From: Ascoidea asiatica
Taxonomy: Eukaryota; Ascomycota; Saccharomycetes; Ascoideales; Ascoideaceae
Reading direction: 5' to 3'
NCBI GenBank assembly: GCA_001600695.1
Contig: BCKQ01000002.1
Coordinates: forward strand, 1,364,001 to 1,428,000
DNA: 64,000 nt
The position numbers and the translations under genes are program-made. Position 1 is the first letter of the stretch. Every line of letters starts with the position of its first letter. Positions 56,728-64,000 of this stretch are shown here, one piece after another. Below the pieces are notes generated by a model. It did not search any database. It was not told the DNA's origin and saw nothing but the letters and a program-made list of their open reading frames with translations.

Positions 56728-56969
56728 TGATTGTAGTTTGAACAAAATATCTAATTATTACTAAAAAAATATCTAATTCAAATTATAAGCAATTGTTAAT
56801 TAAAATATAAAATATATAAAAATTATAAAAAAAATATGGAAGGTAAGTGCCCTATTTATATTAGTGGAAAATAGGAGCGGGTAACCCATCTTAAGAATAA
56901 ATTTGTAAATTTAGTATGTGAAAGTTCACTTCCCATACTTAAGAAAAAAAATAAAATGATTAACAATCA
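56728..56969 (-). repeat. 5' LTR, shortened (242 bp)
   Basis: Right copy, with the same ends as the left LTR. About 250 bp between AATTTAGTATGTG...ACTTAAG and ATAAAATGATTAACAATCA is missing relative to the left copy. Because the element reads leftward, this is the promoter-bearing 5' LTR and the missing part is mostly U3. Confidence 0.88.
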
Positions 56970-57916
56970 ACGGCGAAAGCCTCGGCAAGCCGGTGGGGTC
57001 GTTGTCCAGGCAGGCAGCAGTGCGGCTAGCAGCGTACCCGCATAAACCTTGAGTAGACACAAGAAAATTACACAAAAAATTCAGTTACAAATCGAATCTG
57101 AAGAAGAAGAAAGAAGAAGAATAAAGAAGAATAAAGAATAAACAGAGAAGAGAGAAGAGAGAAGAGTACTCGATTATTCGACTAGGAGAACTGTAAGAAC
57201 TGAAAGAACTGAAAGAACTGAAAGAACTGAAGAGGTGCTTTTGAAACTTATACCGTTTAGTCGACGTATTATTTGAAGCTTATATAATTGTTCTTGTGAG
57301 AATATCTCATCGTTTCTTTTCCTTATCTTTTTTCTCTTTTTTCTCTTTTTTGATCGTTTTTCTGCTACTTTTTTCTATTTTTTAGACCGAAATTGACAAT
57401 TTGAAGAGAGCAACCAGCCAATGGGCATTGAAAATGGCCGGAGATCCCTTAAGAAAAAAGATATATTTAAGTAATATTAAAAGTTTACTATAATGATACC
57501 CCTGTATTATATGCGACATTTAACCACTTTTAAACTCGAAATGTTTAATTTATAGAATAATCTAATTGATTTACCATAATATATTTTAGATCATTCGGCT
57601 ATACTGAAATTATGAATGAATAATAGTAGTTAAACACCAACTTCAATATTTAAAACTTTTAAAACTTTTAAAACTTTTAAAAACTTTAAAGAATCTTTTT
57701 CATTATTTAACTTTTTTCTTTTTTTTCTTCAAGAATAAATTTTTCATTTCTTTCTCTTTAATCTCAACGAGTTTAATCCATTTGAAAATATTTATAAATA
57801 TCCTTTAAAAGACTAAATTACTTTATTATTTATTTATTATTTCTTTTCAACTTTCATTCAAATATTTCTTTTCAAATCTTAAACTTATTATTAATAATCG
57901 AATATTATAAAAAAAA
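56970..57916. other. Intergenic region upstream of the FMP42-like gene
   Basis: Begins with the target duplication ACGG and a short GC-rich stretch to about 57050, then a purine-rich GAAGAA tract, a 9-bp tandem repeat at 57187-57231, and pyrimidine-rich TTTTCTC tracts (about 57310-57385). AT-rich promoter follows. A minus-strand frame at 56521-56745 belongs to the retrotransposon leader and LTR and is not called. Confidence 0.65.
57187..57231. repeat. 9-bp tandem repeat AGAACTGAA
   Basis: Five units at 57187, 57196, 57205, 57214 and 57223; the first is AGAACTGTA. Promoter-distal, with no known role. Confidence 0.88.
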
Positions 57917-58768
57917 ATGAAATATTTTGAAGTTTCAAGATCAAAAAGATTAGCTCAAGTTTCTTGTGCAATTCTTTGGTGTGCATTTGCTGGTGGTCCA
58001 GTTTTTGGTTTTGCAGCTATAAAACCATTTTTAATTAAAGAAGGTGTTTATCAAAATCAATGTCCTTCAATTTATCAAAATGATATTTTAAAAATTGATC
58101 ATATAAATGAAAATACTGTTTTATGTCCAGAACAAGATTTAAAATTAAATTTAATTTTCACAATTTCTGCAGTTTTAACAAATTTATCATCTTTACCAAT
58201 TGGTTTCATTTTAGATAATTTTGGTCCAAAAATTTCTTCATTAATTGGTGCTTTTTTAATTTTAATTTCTTCAATAATTTTAATTAATATAAATTTTTTA
58301 TTAAAATTAGATCTTTTTGATCCATATTTATTTGGTTTTTCTTTATTAGCTTTAGGTGGTCCATTTACTTATATTTCAACATTTCAATTATCAAATGCAT
58401 TTCCAAAAAGTTCTGGAACAATTTTAGCTTTAATAACTGGTGCTTTTGATACTTCTTCTGCAACTTTTCTTTATTATAATATAATTTATTCATTTAATTC
58501 AAATTTTACAATTAATGATTTTTTTAAACTTTATTTAATTATACCTTTATTTATAATAATTATTCAAATTTTTTTAATGCCTTGGGATTCTTTTGAACAA
58601 ATTAATCCAAATTCAAAAGATTATCCAACAAATAAATTTCAATCTAAATTTCAAAATGAATCTGAATCAATTTTTGAAAATGTTAATCAAATTGTTAATG
58701 AATCAACTTCACTTTTACAAAATTCTTCTCAAAATATTAATCAACATCTTTCAACTTCTATTAATAAC

Positions 58769-58812
<44 letters not shown>

Positions 58813-59596
58813 AATTAATAACACTTCTCGTCGTTCTTCATATGCTGAAATAACTGGTAGAAGAAAATCTTCTTTAGTTGATATTAATAGATTATCAAGA
58901 ATTGAAGAAAATTTAACTCCTGATGAATTATTAAATCAATCTGGTGGTTTATTTAATATTATGGGTAATAAATCTTTAAAATTACAATTTTTTTCTTTTT
59001 GGTTTATTTTAACTTCTCTTTTTGCTATTATTCAAATGTTAAGATTAAATTATTTCATCTCAACAATTAATTCTCAATATACTTATTTATTAAATTCAAT
59101 AAATTCTGCAAATTCTTTAAATCATATATTTGATATAATGTTACCATTAGGTGGTTTAATTTCAATACCTTTTGTTGGTTATCTTTTAGATTCTTTTAAT
59201 ACTTTAATAGTTTTATCTTCTTTATCAATTTTAACAATAACTATTGGAATTTTAGGTATAATTCCAAATTCATATCTTGCTGGACTTTTAAATATTTTAC
59301 TTTTTACAATGTATAGACCTTTTTTTTATACAACTATAAGTGATTTTGTTGGAAAAATTTTTGGTTTTACTTCTTTTGGTATAATTTATGGTTCAATAAT
59401 GTCAACTGCAGGAATTTTTAATTATTTACAAAAATATCTTGATATTTATACTCATACAATTTTTAAAATGAATCCAATTCCAATTAATATAATCTTAGTT
59501 ATTTTAACTTTTATTATAACTTCTTCTCTTATATTTTATGTTAATTATATTTCAAATAATATTGGTAAAAAAAAATTAGAAGAAATTCAAAATTAA
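57917..59596 (+). CDS. FMP42: Fmp42-type MFS transporter (SLC43-like)
   Basis: A 559-residue polytopic membrane protein of the Fmp42 family, related to the LAT3/SLC43 amino-acid transporters. The N-terminal family block is intact: VSCAILWCAFAGGPVFGFAAIKP, then LNLIFTISAVLTNLSSLPIGFILDNFGPK, then GGPFTYISTFQLSNAFP. About 12 hydrophobic segments occur. The central loop (about 215-350) is hydrophilic, with a poly-Asn run at about 282-297 and Ser/Arg motifs. Yeast Fmp42 is about 504 residues as I recall; its substrate and exact membrane are not well known, so function is only inferred by homology. Confidence 0.82.
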
Positions 59597-59961
59597 ATTA
59601 ACTAGTTTTTTTTTTTATAACAAATGAATTTGTTGATCAAATTTCCAATTTTATTCAAATATTTTATTTATATATATATTTAAATGTTATTATTCTTTCA
59701 TATATTTAACGGTATTTTTTATTATATTTATTCTCAAACATTCATTTTATCAAAATCTTCGGGGTTTTTTATTTTCATTTATATTTTATTTATTCTTCTT
59801 TAACTTTTCTTTTCTTTTATTTTACTTTTACTTTTATTTTTATTTTTATTTTTATTTTTTGTAGATTTCTTATTATAACTTATTTTTTTATTAAATATTT
59901 AAATAAACATTCATCTATGTACAAAATAATATAATTTATAAATAATTAAACTTTAATTATT
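59597..59961. other. Convergent intergenic region FMP42-like/MRPL28
   Basis: 365 bp between two stop codons. Poly-T and TTTTATTTTTA repeats (59818-59865). Likely terminators for both genes; no gene is seen. Confidence 0.65.
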
Positions 59962-60492
59962 TTATTTCTTAATTTTAGTATTAATTGTTGGATCATAATC
60001 ATAATTCCATGGTTTATTTGGAGGAAAATCAGTTGGAACTCTCATTTCAATTGGAAATCTAATATTTTTCATTTCTTTTTGAGAATTGATTTTTGTAATT
60101 GAATTTGCATATAAAGTTTTATCAAATTCTTTTAAATCTTCAAGTGCTTCTTTAATTGAATTATATTTTAATTTTAAACTTTTATTTAATTTATCTCTTT
60201 TAGTCTTTTGAACTAAATTCCATGCACTTTCAACAGTTTCATGTCTTATAATATCTTCAGGAGCTAATTTTAATAATCTTGGTTGTTTTCTATTTGCTGA
60301 TAATACTGACATTTGAGTAACTAATCTTTGAGTTCCTGGAGAAGCTTCACCTTTAGTTCTTTTACCACGAATAAATTGAACATTTGAAGATTTTATAAAA
60401 GTTGAAGATAAAAATGGCTCTGTTTGTGATACACTTCTACTTGAAGATAGCACACTTTTCTTACTTATATTACTTATTCCACTATACAACAT
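59962..60492 (-). CDS. MRPL28: Mitochondrial large-subunit ribosomal protein mL40 (Mrpl28)
   Basis: A 176-residue component of the large mitoribosomal subunit, called Mrpl28 in yeast. A Ser-rich basic N-terminal presequence (about 1-40, ending FIRGKRTKGEA) leads to the mL40 core: RLVTQMSVLSANRKQPRLLKL, then HETVESAWNLVQKTKRDKL, and the C-terminal FPIEMRVPTDFPPNKPWNYDYD, the family signature. Length is a little above the 147 residues I recall for yeast. The start is the only ATG ahead of the presequence. Confidence 0.88.
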   Translation of the reverse strand: MLYSGISNISKKSVLSSSRSVSQTEPFLSSTFIKSSNVQFIRGKRTKGEASPGTQRLVTQMSVLSANRKQPRLLKLAPEDIIRHETVESAWNLVQKTKRDKLNKSLKLKYNSIKEALEDLKEFDKTLYANSITKINSQKEMKNIRFPIEMRVPTDFPPNKPWNYDYDPTINTKIKK

Positions 60493-60951
60493 TATGAATC
60501 TAAAAATTTATATTTGTATATGAATCGAAGATTGTTTGAATAACTTCAGTTGAATAAGCTCTTCACTTCTTTTCACCTGAAGTTAATCATTTCTTAAAAA
60601 ACTGTCTATTTTCACATCTTCAAATTAAATTCATCGAAATTCAGCTAAAAGTGAAAAATAATCAAATTTCAAGAAAATTAACAAAACACGTGTTATAAAG
60701 AGACCACTTTTGCGGACCTGGCTTTTTTCGAAATCCAAGCCACAAGGCTTCACATCATCATCGGCTGAGCTTGAAATTGACTTAAACTTAACAAACAAAA
60801 TTGCTATCAGTGTCTGAGTTCTTTATCAATTTATAATCAAACCATAGTCTATCAATTATCGTAAAACAGTTTATAAAATTGATAAAAGAATATATTTAAT
60901 TGAAACTGTAGAGTTTTTTCATATGTGAAATAAGTAATTGGAAATATCAAT
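60493..60951. other. Divergent promoter MRPL28/PPxY gene
   Basis: 459 bp between start codons. ACACGTGT at 60686-60693 is a perfect palindromic E-box about 195 bp upstream of MRPL28. Next to it, about 60700-60770, is a GC-richer patch with AAGCCACAAGGCTT, a near-palindrome. Confidence 0.65.
60686..60693. promoter_or_regulatory. CACGTG palindrome, Cbf1-type site
   Basis: ACACGTGT lies between MRPL28 and the PPxY gene. Cbf1 binds RTCACRTG-type sites in yeasts, and bHLH E-boxes are known in respiratory and ribosomal gene promoters. Which gene it would serve is not clear. Confidence 0.4.
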
Positions 60952-61662
60952 ATGAACTCAAATAATTATCCTAGTGAGCCACCTCCTCCATATTCAGAAA
61001 TCGATCCAAGTGGTAATACTAATAATGTCAATAGTAATACAGGTGCAAATTCTCCTCCATTACCACCAAGATCCTATGAAAGACCAGCTGTATCTAATCC
61101 AACAGTTCGATCAGATTCGGTGAATTACGAGGAAAAAAATGGAATACCTTCTCAAATTCAAGAACCAATTCCTACAAGTCATGGCTTTCAACCTCATTAT
61201 AATAATGAATCTTATTCTCAATATGGCCCATCTCCACCTGCAAGACCACCAATGAATCCTAAACTTACTTATAATATCAATAATAATTCCAATTCCGATA
61301 CAAAAACCAAAATTAATTCAAAATTCAATACCAAATCTCATTCTAATCATGCAAATGGTTTTAATTTTGATTTAGGTAAAAGTAATAATAAAGTTCATGA
61401 TTATTTCACGAATGAAAATTTGGATAAACAAACAAAATTAGTGAAAAGTACAATTTCTGATTCTTTGAATAAATTAAATAAATTAAAGGATAATTACTCA
61501 AATAAAGCTCCAAAATATCCTCCTAGGCCAAGTTCATCAGCTTATCCTGGGTCTTCAAATGCAACTTATAATAACTTATCTAACTCATATTCAAATTCAA
61601 ATTCAAACTCAGACTTAAATTCTAATTCACAAACTCCTCAACTTCCTCCAAGACGTTACTAA
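60952..61662 (+). CDS. Small proline-rich adaptor-like protein (PPxY and SH3-ligand motifs)
   Basis: I do not recognise a family for this 236-residue protein. Near the N-terminus PPPY at residues 11-14 is a WW-domain ligand as used by Rsp5-type ubiquitin ligases. PPLPPR at 35-40 and PQLPPR at 229-234 are class II SH3 ligands (PxxPxR), one at each end. SPPARPPMNPK near 93 is a further proline patch. A short region about 145-180 (VHDYFTNENLDKQTKLVKSTISDSLNKLNKLK) looks helical. The rest is Asn/Ser-rich. It is likely a cytosolic scaffold in endocytosis or actin-patch function, by motif inference only. Confidence 0.75.
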   Translation: MNSNNYPSEPPPPYSEIDPSGNTNNVNSNTGANSPPLPPRSYERPAVSNPTVRSDSVNYEEKNGIPSQIQEPIPTSHGFQPHYNNESYSQYGPSPPARPPMNPKLTYNINNNSNSDTKTKINSKFNTKSHSNHANGFNFDLGKSNNKVHDYFTNENLDKQTKLVKSTISDSLNKLNKLKDNYSNKAPKYPPRPSSSAYPGSSNATYNNLSNSYSNSNSNSDLNSNSQTPQLPPRRY

Positions 61663-61875
61663 TAAAATTTCTTTTTTGTATAATTTTCAATTCTGATATT
61701 CATTTATTTATTTTTTTTTTTCTTTTTCTGCTGATGTTATTCTATATTTTATATATTATATATTATTATTGAATTCATATATTGATTATTTTTCTAATAA
61801 ATAATTGTTTATTTATTAACTATTTTCGTTTAATTAGTATACATTTTATAAAGATTGAAGAAAAGTTAAAAATTC

Positions 61876-64000
61876 CTATAAAAGACTATCATTCCTATCA
61901 CCATCATTTTTCAAAGTTGAGTTTCCATTATTATGAATTGAAGCTTTTATCTTACCTTTTTTGATAATTTTAGGCTTTAATGGTTCCATTGGTAACGATA
62001 ACAATGAAAAGCTATTATTATTTGTCGATGTAGATATCACATTATTTTTTGGACTTAATGGCTTTATTGGTGATTGAAGTGAAAAACTTGGGGTTGGTGA
62101 CATTTGAAATTCACCCATTGATTCATCGTCATCGTCATCGTCATCATCATTATTATCATCTTCTTGAATCACTTCTTCTTTTACTGATTTTTCCCTAGAT
62201 TTTGATTTCAAAAATTCGGAATTAATATTGTTTTCAGTTTTATAATCTAAATCAAAGTGTACATTAACCCCAGTTTGCATGGTTGTAGAATTTATAATAG
62301 GAGAAGGAGAGGGTGAAGGCGATACTGAAGCTGCTTCAAAGCAGCCCCACCCGTCATCAACATCATCATCATCGTTCTCTTTTTCTTCGGTATTTTTATT
62401 GAATTTATTTTGGCTTAATTTTTTTGTCTCTAAAATAGAATTATGAGGAAGGTTTTCCTTAAGAGAGGTTGAAACGTTTATGGATTCTTGTTTAATATTC
62501 ATTGTTTTATTTTCTATGATTTTTCTATCAGTCACCAGAGCCACTTTTATTGTATTATTACTCATGTCTAGATTTAAATTATTTTGAAGTTCAGGCATTT
62601 CATTAGTATCCGAATTTATATTCTGATTATTCATGTTATCAATGGATGAACTCATATTGAAATCTCCAAAATCATCATCATCATTATCATTATCTTCGTT
62701 TTCTTCTTTTCCATTAATTCCATTATCTTGGCATATTTTTACTTTTACTTTATTTAGATCTCTATTATGATCAATTTTATTTTCAAGTATGTTCATATTT
62801 TCAATTTTATTATCCAATTTCGAGTCAAGCTCAAACATATCATTATATGATTGTTTTTTTGGTGAAAAACTCTGATTCACTTTCGGAATTTTTTGATTTA
62901 CTGTAGAAATTGATGCAGGTAAAATAATTTGATGATGAATTTCTGGGGGTAATTGATTAAAAGAATCAATCTTCGATGATGACAATGAGGGTGATAAATC
63001 ATTAGAAGAGTGATTCATGGATGGAAAAGTTTTTTGGGATAAAGCCTTGAATGGTAGTACTTTAGATGATGAAACACTTGTTGATGGTATTTTAGGTGGT
63101 AATATCTTAGGCGATAATATTTGAGAAGACGATATATTGGGTGACAAGATTTTAGGTGACAAGATTTTGGGAGATAGTATTTCAGATGATAATATCGGGG
63201 GTGAAGATTTGTTAGACGCTAATGCCTTATTTATAGAGATTTCATGCTTTTTAGCTGATTCAATACTCTCAGATAAATTTAACTTTTTAATAATAAGATT
63301 TCTTGATTCTTTTTCCTGACTTATTGAAGACTGAGGGGGCTTATCAACTTTGGGGTCAATATTCACATCAGAGTCTACAATCAGTTTTGGACTTAGGTTC
63401 TCATTTGTTAAATTATCTATGTTTTCTTTTGTGATAATCTTCTTCTCAATATCAAAAGTAGGCGTTTCTATAGAAGAAATCTTCTTCTGAAGTTCTTTCT
63501 CTGATTGTATGTTTAATTCTTTTTGGCCTATTTCAGTATTTTCCAAATTTTCTTTAACAATCATATTTATGCTCTTTGTGAAATCACTTTTGTTGTTGGA
63601 TTCTTCTTTCGCCAGAGTAATGATCTCTGAATGTTTTTGGGGGGTATTGTCATTTTTTGTAGGGTTAAGAAAAGAAAACCAATTATTTGGATTTAATTTG
63701 ATTTGGTTACTACTTTTTTTTGACTTTGATTTAGTATTATCTGATTTATTTTCATTATCTGCAATTGAATCAGGGTCATTATCTGCAATTGAATCAGGGT
63801 CATTATATTCAGTTAAAGTAACTTCATTATTAGATAAATCTCCTAATTGGCCATAATGAGTATTCTCAAAATTTCCAGAATTATCAATGCTATCATCATC
63901 ACTCATATCAGAGGTATTATTTCCATTAAAATTTTTAAACTCAAACTTTCCAAAATCATCATCTTCATCACTTTTTGATTCTGATATTTCAGCTTTAATC
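61876..64000 (-). CDS. Acidic protein with gamma-ear-type motifs, 5' end outside the window
   Basis: The frame is open to the window edge, beyond the internal ATG at 63906, so the gene starts outside. At least 707 residues are visible, largely disordered and Ser/Lys/Asp-rich. Four copies of an acidic cluster followed by an aromatic or hydrophobic-Gly-x-Phe core stand out: DDDFGKF (63965-63940), DDDDFGDF (62680-62655), DDGWGCF (62355-62338) and ESMGEF (62127-62104). They resemble ligands of the AP-1/GGA gamma-ear, as in yeast Laa2 and animal aftiphilin. A repeat array, about residues 240-285 of the visible ATG numbering, has ILSPK-type octads. The C-terminal region has SPTPSFSLQSPIKPLSP. A role in clathrin/AP-1 trafficking is an inference from motifs. 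Confidence 0.72.
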   Translation of the reverse strand, partial: IKAEISESKSDEDDDFGKFEFKNFNGNNTSDMSDDDSIDNSGNFENTHYGQLGDLSNNEVTLTEYNDPDSIADNDPDSIADNENKSDNTKSKSKKSSNQIKLNPNNWFSFLNPTKNDNTPQKHSEIITLAKEESNNKSDFTKSINMIVKENLENTEIGQKELNIQSEKELQKKISSIETPTFDIEKKIITKENIDNLTNENLSPKLIVDSDVNIDPKVDKPPQSSISQEKESRNLIIKKLNLSESIESAKKHEISINKALASNKSSPPILSSEILSPKILSPKILSPNISSSQILSPKILPPKIPSTSVSSSKVLPFKALSQKTFPSMNHSSNDLSPSLSSSKIDSFNQLPPEIHHQIILPASISTVNQKIPKVNQSFSPKKQSYNDMFELDSKLDNKIENMNILENKIDHNRDLNKVKVKICQDNGINGKEENEDNDNDDDDFGDFNMSSSIDNMNNQNINSDTNEMPELQNNLNLDMSNNTIKVALVTDRKIIENKTMNIKQESINVSTSLKENLPHNSILETKKLSQNKFNKNTEEKENDDDDVDDGWGCFEAASVSPSPSPSPIINSTTMQTGVNVHFDLDYKTENNINSEFLKSKSREKSVKEEVIQEDDNNDDDDDDDDESMGEFQMSPTPSFSLQSPIKPLSPKNNVISTSTNNNSFSLLSLPMEPLKPKIIKKGKIKASIHNNGNSTLKNDGDRNDSLL

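Larger units (their letters stand above)
50810..56969 (-). mobile_element. Decayed Ty3/gypsy LTR retrotransposon
   Basis: A 6160-bp element with LTRs at both ends bounded by TGATTGT and ACAATCA, and flanked by the 4-bp duplication ACGG (50806-50809 and 56970-56973). Coding order on the minus strand is gag, protease, reverse transcriptase, RNase H, integrase, the order that defines Ty3/gypsy (Metaviridae) elements. The domains share one original frame in gag-PR-RT, but are broken by at least five nonsense codons and at least three frameshifts, so this copy cannot encode functional polyprotein. I see no tRNA-complementary primer site directly after the 5' LTR. Confidence 0.93.

Overview
This window looks like nuclear chromosomal DNA of a budding yeast (Saccharomycotina). 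Sequence evidence: very high A+T, almost all genes intronless, long Asn/Ser homopolymers encoded by AAT repeats, and a set of proteins that read clearly as yeast families (Bas1, Cic1, phosphoglucomutase, Mtg1, Kti12, Atp25, Sld2, Utp15, Med13/Ssn2, Mub1, Ccw12, Fmp42, mitochondrial mL40/Mrpl28). I cannot name the species, and no CTG codon sits where it would reveal codon reassignment. The assembly has one 35-base gap (32527-32561) and isolated n bases at 54, 45152 and 45729, all in low-complexity DNA.

Layout. 1-4.7 kb: BAS1 on the minus strand. 4.7-8.0 kb: a 3.2 kb gene-free stretch ending in a GC-richer island. 8-12.7 kb: a basic Ser/Asn-rich protein of unknown function and the ribosome-assembly factor CIC1. 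12.7-15.2 kb: a GC-rich repeat island, then phosphoglucomutase. 15.4-29.8 kb: a compact block MTG1(-), KTI12(+), ATP25(-), SLD2(+), UTP15(-), SSN2/MED13(+). 30-33.5 kb: an acidic Asn-rich gene broken in the assembly by an (ATT)n tract with a gap. 34.5-39.5 kb: MUB1. 40.6-42.3 kb: an MFS transporter. 42.3-44.6 kb: a long intergenic region with three GC islands, then the cell-wall gene CCW12 and tRNA-Pro(UGG). 45.9-50.4 kb: an F-box/LRR-like gene and an unrecognised TPR-like gene, divergently transcribed. 50.8-57.0 kb: a decayed Ty3/gypsy LTR retrotransposon on the minus strand, with a 4-bp target duplication and unequal LTRs. 57.9-64 kb: an FMP42-type transporter, mitochondrial mL40, a small PPxY/SH3-ligand protein, and the 3' part of an acidic protein with motifs resembling AP-1 gamma-ear ligands, cut by the window edge.

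The genes are mostly housekeeping and do not form a pathway. Several (UTP15, MTG1, ATP25, MUB1, PGM2; and KTI12 with SLD2) are near one another in S. cerevisiae as I recall its gene names, so the block appears to be conserved ancestral synteny. The parts least explained by known genes are the GC-rich islands with hairpins or short tandem repeats in long intergenic regions, the split acidic gene, and the truncated acidic gene at the right edge. I found no convincing novel defence, CRISPR or secondary-metabolite system.
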